From positions 2,574 through 7,611 of the forward strand of contig JACPVY010000338.1 of NCBI GenBank assembly GCA_016197345.1: a stretch of 5,038 nt of DNA, given 5' to 3'. A program made the translations under genes and the position numbers. Positions 1 to 5,038 of this stretch are shown here, piece by piece. This DNA is from Burkholderiales bacterium. GTDB lineage: Bacteria; Pseudomonadota; Gammaproteobacteria; Burkholderiales; Burkholderiaceae_D. Below the pieces are notes generated by a model, which was not told the DNA's origin, did no database searches, and was given only the letters and a program-made list of their open reading frames with translations. Positions within the stretch are counted from its first letter, which is position 1. Each line of letters begins with the position of its first letter.

Positions 1-1586
1 GAGCAAGGCTTCGACCAGCAAACGGTATTCAGGCTGCGCTTTTTGTCGTGCGCCGCGCCATAGCGTGCTGGCGAGACCGCCATAAAACAGCGCGAGTGCT
101 AAGGCCGAATAAGCGAGACCAAAATGCATGTCTTTGACTAAGCCATATTGCAGGCCAAACGCCATCATCGGTGTGCCAAAGGTAAGCGTGCCATCGACCA
201 CGCCGCGCAATTTGGGTGGTTGGCGTTGTGCGTAAAGTAAGCCAATGGCGACATACAGCAAGAAAAACGCAATTAAAAAGCCTTGGGTCGAAGCATAAAA
301 CTGTGGCTCATAGCGCAACAGACCCCAAGTCGTGCTAATCACAAACGTAAAACCGAGGCCGACTAAATTCAGCGGGCGCCATGCGCGTTTTAAAGCAATT
401 GCCAATACCCCGGCATTGAGTAACAAATAATATGAAAACAAACCGATATGGCTGCCGTGACCAGTGGAAGTGGCAATCGGGGCGATAAAGCCACCAGTGA
501 TGCCGAATAGCGCTAGCCATAGCGCGTTTTGCATCACTGCTAATAAACAAGTGAAGGCGGTTAAGGCAAACAGCAGGAAAAAGGCGAGGCCGGGGGGAAT
601 CAGGTGGTACATCCGCATTGCGCCAAAGGTGACTAGCATCATGATCGCGAGGGACGCACCTTGTACTGGCAAACTAATCCCGGGGCGGGACAGACGGATA
701 CGCCATGCCCAACCAAAGAAAGCGATATCGGCCAAGGTAATCAGGGACAGGCGGATTTCAATCGGCACCGTCACCCGTTCAGATGCATATTTCAGCAAAA
801 ATGCGACACCGAAAAATAAGATGAGCAAGCCCATTTTGGCGACCAAATTGCCACCGAATAGCCATTGGCGGATTTTGTCGCCCAGATTCGGGCCTGTTGC
901 TTGTGTGTTTTTCGCTGGAGTTGGTTTGGGCGTAGCGGTTTTGTTTGCTGGCGCTGCTTTCGCTGCGTTCGTGGCATTTGCCGTATTTGCCGCACTCGCG
1001 CTAGGCTGGACGGCCTCCACTGTGGCACGCTCGTTTTTGGCACTGGTGGCGTTGGTGGCGGCGGTAGTGGTGAGTGGCACTTGTAGCGTATCGCTAGCGG
1101 CATTGCTGGCTGCTTTTGCTGGGGCGTTGAGTTCAACGGCGGCAACGGTGGTGGCTGCTGTTGGTGCCAAGGTGGGGAGTGGTACGCTCAACGCTGCATC
1201 CAAGGCGAGGGCGTCAGTTGCGCTTGGTGTCAACGCGGTAGCGGCTGGTGCTTCAGCGCTAGCGACCTCAGCCGTCACTAATTGCAAATCGTGTTCCCAG
1301 TCTGGCGCGCTCGCTGTGCTGCTGGCCTGCGCTGGCTTAACTGGATCCACTGTATTCACTGTAGTCACTGTAGTCGCTGAGGCAGCCGGCATATCTGGTG
1401 TGCTGGCGGCTGCCGAGCTAGGCATAGCCAAGGTCTCGCTCTCGGCAGTGGCGGTGGCCATAATCGCGCTTGGCGTCGCAAGCGTGGCACTTTCGGCCGA
1501 TAGCGCTTGCAGGCGCGCACGACCAAGATGATCGCAATGATCGGCAATAGTAAATAGGCAATGCCTAACAGAACAAGAAATTCCAC
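1..1586 (-). CDS. DUF2339 family polytopic membrane protein, 3' end outside window, apparent frameshift near the N-terminus
   Basis: This is a large predicted inner-membrane protein of the DUF2339 family, whose biochemical role is not established. Translation from GTG at 1586 gives a hydrophobic N-terminal helix (MEFLVLLGIAYLLLPIIAII, then LVVR). The frame must then shift near 1513-1530 to continue as LQALSAES. After that comes a long Ala/Thr/Pro-rich linker to about position 900, then the family core: FGGNLVAKMG at about 830-860, FFGVAFLLKYASER, YHLIPPGLAFF, GGFIAPIATSTGHGSHIGLF, WRPLNLVGLGFTF and LRGVVDGTLTFGTPMMAFGL. At least nine hydrophobic segments are visible, and the frame stays open to position 1. 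The GTG start is chosen for its Shine-Dalgarno GAGG and because family members begin with a membrane helix. An in-frame ATG at 1461 would keep the core but lose that helix, and it has no ribosome site. The gene lies 48 bp downstream of the transglycosylase on the same strand, so an operon is likely. Family assignment is strong; whether the gene is intact is uncertain. Confidence 0.88.
1348..1374 (-). repeat. Three-copy 9-bp tandem repeat inside the DUF2339 linker
   Basis: Three consecutive 9-bp units read on the plus strand as CACTGTATT, CACTGTAGT and CACTGTAGT. On the coding strand they give a Thr/Val run (TVTTVNTV) in the low-complexity linker. The unit is three codons long, so copy-number change would alter linker length without changing frame. 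Confidence 0.75.
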
Positions 1587-1590
1587 GATT

Positions 1591-1596
1591 ATCCTC
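1591..1596 (-). promoter_or_regulatory. Shine-Dalgarno for the DUF2339 gene
   Basis: On the minus strand the sequence reads GAGGAT AATC GTG. The GAGG core lies six bases before the GTG at 1586. This supports a start at GTG 1586, although that frame carries only the first helix before the apparent frameshift. Confidence 0.6.
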
Positions 1597-1634
1597 AGTG
1601 GTTGGTTAGGGCAACAGACATCATCTAGGTGCGA

Positions 1635-2366
1635 TCACGGTGTTACCACTTCTGCGGCCAGCGGGGCGCGGGTGTCAAGCGCGATACTGCGCAACAACTG
1701 TCGCTGGGCCAATACTTGCGGCACGTAGAGCATAGTTTCCTTAAACGGCGGAATACGTTGGCCATGTTTGAGAATGGCGCTTTGCCCGGCATTATACGCA
1801 GCGAGTACCAAGGCAAGGTTGTCAGGATGTAATTTTTGTAAATCCCGTAAATACATCACGCCAGCTTGCAGATGCCGCGCAATTTCGTGCGGATTCGGTG
1901 CGCCATAGCGTTGCGCGACGCTAGGCATTAATTGCATTAATCCAGCCGCCCCTTTGGGGGACACAGCCTGTGGGTTATAGCGTGATTCCACTTCGATGAT
2001 GGCGAGTATCAACGCCAAGTCTACTTGATGCTGCTGCGATAGCTGGCGTAAGTGTGGCAGCCAGCGTTGTAAGAAGCTCAGTCGTGCCGCCAGCGGTGCG
2101 GGTGGCGGTAGTACGTTATGAGTGCTTTCAAGTGTGTCACCTTGTTGCAATAATTGATAGCTCGCATCGAGTGCACTTGTCGCATAGCGGTTGCTGCCGT
2201 CGCTGCCAATTGAGAAGTAAATATCAGCGCTACAGCAATTTGATGCTACTGTATGCAGCAAGAAACAACTGAGCACCTGCAGCAGGGACAGACGCTTGCT
2301 ACCTACTCCGCGTACTATTGCTAAACACGGAACCTGCATCGCCAATCTGCTGTAAAAAGAGTTCAT
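1635..2366 (-). CDS. Secreted lytic transglycosylase (SLT/GH23-type catalytic domain)
   Basis: This is a predicted periplasmic lytic transglycosylase. The family cleaves the MurNAc-GlcNAc bond of peptidoglycan, leaving 1,6-anhydroMurNAc ends. The 243-residue product has the family hallmarks in order: IIEVESRYNP with the likely catalytic Glu127, SPKGAAGLMQLMP (136-148), AYNAG (190-194) and ETMLYV (210-215). A hydrophobic stretch after Lys24-Arg25 (about 27-42) followed by ASNCCSAD looks like a signal peptide, with the mature protein starting near residue 47 (ADIYFSIGSDG). Residues 48-85 form a short segment before the catalytic domain. The start is uncertain: neither ATG 2366 nor ATG 2339 has a good Shine-Dalgarno, and either one leaves an unusually long stretch before the hydrophobic core. 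The frame is closed upstream by a TAG near 2425. The TGA stop at 1635-1637 is followed after 48 bp by the DUF2339 gene on the same strand. Function is confident; the exact start is not. Confidence 0.9.
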   Translation of the reverse strand: MNSFYSRLAMQVPCLAIVRGVGSKRLSLLQVLSCFLLHTVASNCCSADIYFSIGSDGSNRYATSALDASYQLLQQGDTLESTHNVLPPPAPLAARLSFLQRWLPHLRQLSQQHQVDLALILAIIEVESRYNPQAVSPKGAAGLMQLMPSVAQRYGAPNPHEIARHLQAGVMYLRDLQKLHPDNLALVLAAYNAGQSAILKHGQRIPPFKETMLYVPQVLAQRQLLRSIALDTRAPLAAEVVTP

Positions 2367-2675
2367 CGTCGTGCCAAGAAATGGTCTGTAGGTGGTGCAA
2401 TGCCGTGAATAAGCTGAAGCCTAGCATGTGGCGGCGGTAGTGGCGTGAATTAACGCAAGGAAAACAGATCTGTCGCATCATGCGCTGCCACCAGTACAGT
2501 AAGTGTCACAAAATAATACTGTGAAAATGAGAAAGCCTTCAAAAAATGCAGAAATAGCAAAAAAGTAATTTTAATGCAAGATTTTGTTGTTGCGCTTCGT
2601 CTTGCCATTACGCCATTGCTTAAGATGCTTATTATTGCTTAGAAAAAATAGTTTGAATTGCAGCGCGGTGATATC
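2367..2675. other. Divergent intergenic region between the transglycosylase and chemoreceptor genes
   Basis: About 310 bp with no supported gene. Positions 2500-2660 are clearly A/T-rich compared with the genes on both sides. The region contains the candidate minus-strand promoter at 2513-2542. It also contains a 22-codon plus-strand ORF at 2574-2642 (MQDFVVALRLAITPLLKMLI, then IA and stop), which is hydrophobic, lacks a good ribosome site and is in the same frame as the chemoreceptor downstream. A 60-codon minus-strand ORF (2299-2481) overlaps the transglycosylase start in another frame and is not recognisable. No convincing plus-strand promoter was found. Confidence 0.5.
2513..2542 (-). promoter_or_regulatory. 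Candidate sigma70-type promoter for the transglycosylase operon
   Basis: On the minus strand TTGAAG (2542-2537) and TATTAT (2518-2513) are separated by 18 bases. They match the -35 and -10 consensus at four and five of six positions. The site lies in the AT-rich stretch about 145 bp before the transglycosylase ATG, so the leader would be long. AT-rich DNA yields such matches by chance, so this is tentative. Confidence 0.3.
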
Positions 2676-4343
2676 ATGCTGCTCCTTGCCCTTGGTGGCT
2701 GAGGGCTATATGGTCAAAACAGTGCGAACGATGCTGTTAAATCGGTATATGACGATAGAACCGTCGCCATTGGTCAACTGGACAATATTGTCCGTTCCCT
2801 TCTCAATATTCAACTCGCCTCCAGCTATTCGGTCGGTGCCGACCCGGAAACCATCACCCGCAATTTAGCGGAAATCAAACGCCTGCAAGAAGAGGGGGAT
2901 AAAGCGTGGACGGCCTATGCGAAGGGCAAGCTCGATGGTAAAGGCAAAGAGCTAGCCGCGCGCTTTACCAGTCATCGCGATAAATTCATCAATGAAGGCT
3001 TAAAACCGGCCGTCTCTGCGCTTGGCAATGATTATGCGCAACAAGCGATGGATACCATCCGCGGGCCGATGAAAGTCTTGTTTGTCCCTTTAATTACCGA
3101 TGTCAACGAATTAATCCAAATGGAGCTTGATCTGGCTCGCCAAGAGTACGACAACTCCCAAAGCCGCTTTGCCATGGTGCGCAATACCAGCTTGATCGCG
3201 ATCACCTTTGGCGTATTGCTGTCGGTTGCTCTTGGCGCATTTTTGATACGCGGTATTACCTTACCGTTGGCGCAAGCAGCGCATTTGGCCGAGCGTGTTG
3301 CTGCTGGCGATTTGACGAAAACGATAGAAGTTGGTGCGGAAAATGAAATGGGCAAATTGCTCACGGGTTTGAAGCATATGAATGATAGCTTGGTCAATAT
3401 CGTGCATGAGGTGCGCCATGGCACGCAGACGATAGCGAGCGCCTCGGCCGAAATTGCTCACGGCAATCTGGATTTATCGCAGCGTACCGAACACCAAGCC
3501 AGTTCGCTCGAAGAAACCGCTTCTTCAATGGAAGAATTGACAGCGACGGTCAAACAAAATGCCGACAATGCGCGTCAAGCGAATCAACTAGCGGCCTCGG
3601 CGTCAGAAGTAGCGAGCAAGGGTGGTGCGGTGTTTGCCCATGTGGTGGAGACGATGAATTCGATTAGCGATTCCTCGCGCAAAATCGTCGATATCATCGG
3701 CGTGATCGATGGCATCGCCTTTCAAACCAATATTCTTGCGCTCAATGCGGCAGTCGAGGCGGCGCGCGCTGGCGAGCAAGGTCGTGGTTTTGCGGTGGTG
3801 GCGGGTGAAGTGCGTAGCCTAGCGCAGCGCTCCGCAGCAGCTGCGAAAGAAATCAAAGCCTTGATTGGCGATTCGGTCGAGCGGGTGGAGGCGGGCGGTA
3901 AATTGGTGCACGAAGCGGGCAGCACGATGGATGAGATTGTCACTAGCGTGCGACGTGTCACCGATATCATGGGCGAAATCAGCTCCGCCAGCCAAGAGCA
4001 AACCTCGGGTATCGAACAAATCAATATCGCTGTCACTGAAATGGACAACACCACGCAGCAAAATGCCGCCTTGGTGGAAGAAGCGGCTGCCGCAGCGCAA
4101 GCCTTGCAAGAGCAATCGGCGAAGCTGGCGCAAGTGGTTGCGGTGTTTAAATTGAATGAACGTGATGCCAGTGCGACGGTAGCAAGTCGCCCCGTTACGC
4201 GTGCTAGCGCTCCGCCACCACGGCCTGCCGCGCGGCCGAGTGCGCCCAAGCGTAGCGCGCCTGCGGTGACGCGTAGCTTGCCAGCATCAAGCACTAAATC
4301 CTCAAAAGCAACCCCTGCCGATGATGGTTGGGAAGAATTTTAA
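2676..4343 (+). pseudogene. Methyl-accepting chemotaxis protein, interrupted by an in-frame TGA in TM1
   Basis: This is a transmembrane chemoreceptor that would pass ligand signals through CheW to CheA. From ATG 2676 the frame reads MLLLALGG, then TGA at 2700-2702, then GLYGQNSANDAVKSVYDDRT. The last part is the usual TM1 exit and start of a Tar/four-helix-bundle periplasmic sensor, which runs to about 3180. No ATG, GTG or TTG occurs in frame between the TGA and ATG 3048, which lies inside the sensor and lacks a Shine-Dalgarno. The open 431-codon stretch 3048-4343 holds, in its own numbering, the end of the sensor, TM2 (about 47-67), HAMP (about 68-120), the methylation helices, the conserved tip IAFQTNILALNAAVEAARAG (223-242), a Pro/Ala/Ser linker (about 371-425) and C-terminal WEEF. 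WEEF fits the xWxxF tether for CheR/CheB. The N-terminal cytoplasmic residues and first half of TM1 cannot be found upstream (TAG at 2649). It is probably a pseudogene or a sequence error; TGA readthrough is a less likely alternative. Family identity is certain. Confidence 0.8.
2700..2702 (+). other. In-frame TGA stop inside chemoreceptor TM1
   Basis: GGC TGA GGG CTA TAT keeps the receptor frame on both sides (LALGG, stop, GLYGQN). A single-base change such as TGA to TGG, CGA or GGA would restore the helix. The next base is G, giving TGAG. No Sec-insertion structure was identified, and selenocysteine would be unexpected in a chemoreceptor helix. Confidence 0.85.
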
Positions 4344-4464
4344 AAGCAAATTCTCAATCTTGTATGCTGCCACCGCCTGCGTGTCGTTAAGTTGGCGGCC
4401 TTGCTTGCGACAGGCGTGGTGGCGCGGAGATCGCTGTAGATAGTGTGGATTGTGTACAGAGATC

Positions 4465-4478
4465 GAAGCGCCCGCTTC
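4465..4478. repeat. Short inverted repeat GAAGCG-CC-CGCTTC
   Basis: A 6-bp inverted repeat with a 2-base centre, more realistically a 5-bp stem with a GCCC loop. It is followed by AACTGTGG and not by T's. It may be a small operator-like palindrome or chance. Confidence 0.3.
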
Positions 4479-4570
4479 AACTGTGGCATCATGTCCCCTT
4501 TTGCGGGTGCCGAAGGCGTTTGCTGCAAACCAGCGGCGATTTTCCCGGACACTGACAGCATCAGCGTAAC

Positions 4571-4588
4571 CGCTGCCTTTTGGCAGCG
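4571..4588 (+). repeat. Hairpin just upstream of the lectin-like gene's ribosome site
   Basis: CGCTGCC TTTT GGCAGCG forms a perfect 7-bp GC-rich stem with a four-T loop, extendable by AA/TT across a bulged C. It ends 16 bases before the GGAGG at 4605-4609. There is no following T-run, so it is not a standard terminator. It could shape the mRNA leader of the secreted protein, which is an inference from its position. Confidence 0.45.
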
Positions 4589-4604
4589 TTCGACATACTC
4601 ATTT

Positions 4605-4609
4605 GGAGG
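4605..4609 (+). promoter_or_regulatory. Strong Shine-Dalgarno for the lectin-like gene
   Basis: GGAGG followed by CACT and then ATG 4614. The perfect core, with a slightly short four-base spacer, decides the start codon over upstream in-frame starts. Confidence 0.75.
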
Positions 4610-4613
4610 CACT

Positions 4614-5038
4614 ATGAAGCGAATTCTTATGCTGCTGGCTGGCATCTTGATCCATCAATTAGCAGCAGCGCAGTTGGTCGTGCATGGCGCACGTTGGGAA
4701 GTGGCAGGTGGTGGTGCCAGTTGTGATGCAACACGGCAATTAGCCGCTGCTTGCGACGGTTTGCGGACTTGCCGTGTGCCGGTTGATCCGGCGAGCTTAT
4801 GCGGCGGCGATCCCGCTGTCGGTAGTCTCAAAATTCTCGATATTCAATATTCTTGCGATGGCATCCGCCAAGCGCCGATTGGCTTTCCCGACGGTTCCAC
4901 CGCTTCGTTACACTGCCAGCGGGTCCACATTTCCAAACCGCTATTGCAAATTCGTGCTGCCCGCTGGCAAGCCTTGGATGGCTCTGGAAGTTGCGATGCG
5001 ACACCGTTGCTGAGCCGTTCTTGCAATGGCAAACAATC
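4614..5038 (+). CDS. Secreted cysteine-rich protein with tandem SUEL/rhamnose-binding-lectin-like domains, 3' end outside window
   Basis: The frame is open from ATG 4614 to the window end, giving 141 codons and two bases. Residues 1-19 (MKRILMLLAGILIHQLAAA) form a clear signal peptide, probably cut before Gln20, so the protein is exported. Domain 1 spans about 21-82, with ARW (26-28), SCDAT (36-40), Cys47, Cys53, Cys63, GGDP (64-67) and SLKILDIQYSC (71-81). The order of cysteines and the CGGDP...G-LKILDIQYSC ending resemble the SUEL/D-galactoside-L-rhamnose-binding lectin domain, which typically ends in a DPC-GT-KYL-V-Y-C pattern. A second copy begins at about residue 111, with ARW (116-118), SCDAT (126-130) and Cys137, exactly 90 residues after the first. 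Residues 83-110, including Cys101, link the two. The start is supported by GGAGG. A sugar-binding role is an inference from the pattern; the family assignment is moderate, but secretion and the repeat are clear. The lectin's YGR-type motif is not conserved (ARW instead). Confidence 0.7.
   Translation, partial: MKRILMLLAGILIHQLAAAQLVVHGARWEVAGGGASCDATRQLAAACDGLRTCRVPVDPASLCGGDPAVGSLKILDIQYSCDGIRQAPIGFPDGSTASLHCQRVHISKPLLQIRAARWQALDGSGSCDATPLLSRSCNGKQ

Larger units (their letters stand above)
4344..4613. other. Intergenic region between the chemoreceptor and the lectin-like gene
   Basis: 270 bp with no supported gene. It holds two short inverted repeats (4465-4478 and 4571-4588) and the Shine-Dalgarno of the next gene. 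Neither hairpin is followed by a T-run, so no intrinsic terminator for the chemoreceptor is recognised. The frame of the downstream gene stays open back to 4440, with possible GTG starts at 4443 and 4452 and an ATG at 4491. These are rejected as starts because ATG 4614 has a strong ribosome site and begins a signal peptide. Confidence 0.5.

Noticed and set aside
464..1531. Long plus-strand open frame of 355 codons opposite the DUF2339 gene
   Set aside because: It is antisense to a clearly recognisable DUF2339 coding frame and owes its length to the GC-rich Ala linker; its translation has no family features.
2574..2642. 22-codon hydrophobic ORF in frame with the receptor
   Set aside because: It has no Shine-Dalgarno, ends at TAG and does not resemble a receptor N-terminus; it is too short to support as a gene without conservation data.
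2700..2702. Selenocysteine at the in-frame TGA
   Set aside because: Chemoreceptor TM1 helices are not known selenoprotein sites, and I could not identify a SECIS-like stem-loop just downstream; a mutation or sequence error is simpler.
2584..2868. 94-codon plus-strand ORF starting TTG and overlapping the receptor's 5' region
   Set aside because: It is out of frame with the receptor, Cys/Leu/Arg-rich at the start and not family-like. The receptor frame gives convincing sensor-domain sequence over the same bases.
3722..4294. 190-codon minus-strand open frame opposite the chemoreceptor
   Set aside because: It is a shadow of the receptor signalling domain, whose plus-strand translation matches the highly conserved tip motif.
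4465..4478. Inverted repeat as a terminator for the chemoreceptor
   Set aside because: The stem is short, lies more than 100 bp past the stop codon and is not followed by a T-run.
4340..4645. 101-codon minus-strand ORF over the intergenic region before the lectin-like gene
   Set aside because: It overlaps a strong plus-strand ribosome site and signal peptide, and its translation shows no recognisable domain or start signal.

Overview
This window looks like a chromosomal segment of a roughly 50% GC Gram-negative bacterium. It is most likely a betaproteobacterium of the Burkholderiales/Oxalobacteraceae type. That assignment is an inference from the style of the chemoreceptor (36H-like signalling domain, Pro/Ala-rich tail ending in WEEF), from the DUF2339 membrane protein and from a short periplasmic lytic transglycosylase. 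No rRNA, tRNA, CRISPR array, transposase or integrase is visible.

Layout. Positions 1-1586 (minus strand, running off the left edge) hold a large DUF2339-family polytopic membrane protein. Its first membrane helix lies in a different frame from the rest of the gene. Positions 1635-2366 (minus) hold a secreted lytic transglycosylase, 48 bp upstream of the DUF2339 gene and probably co-transcribed with it. Positions 2367-2675 are a divergent, partly AT-rich intergenic region with one plausible minus-strand promoter. Positions 2676-4343 (plus) hold a methyl-accepting chemotaxis protein. Its sensor, HAMP and signalling parts are intact, but an in-frame TGA sits in the first membrane helix and no normal start codon is available for the sensor domain. 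Positions 4344-4613 are intergenic with two small hairpins. Positions 4614-5038 (plus, running off the right edge) hold the start of a secreted, cysteine-rich protein. It contains one complete domain and the start of a second that resemble SUEL/rhamnose-binding-type lectin domains.

How the parts relate. The transglycosylase and the DUF2339 protein form a plausible envelope pair (peptidoglycan cleavage and an integral membrane protein), but nothing here proves a shared function. The chemoreceptor and the lectin-like protein each appear to be separate units. The most notable points are the two reading-frame lesions within about 1.2 kb (frameshift near 1513-1530, TGA at 2700-2702) and the tandem lectin-like repeat in the right-hand gene. 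No clearly new multi-gene system is visible.
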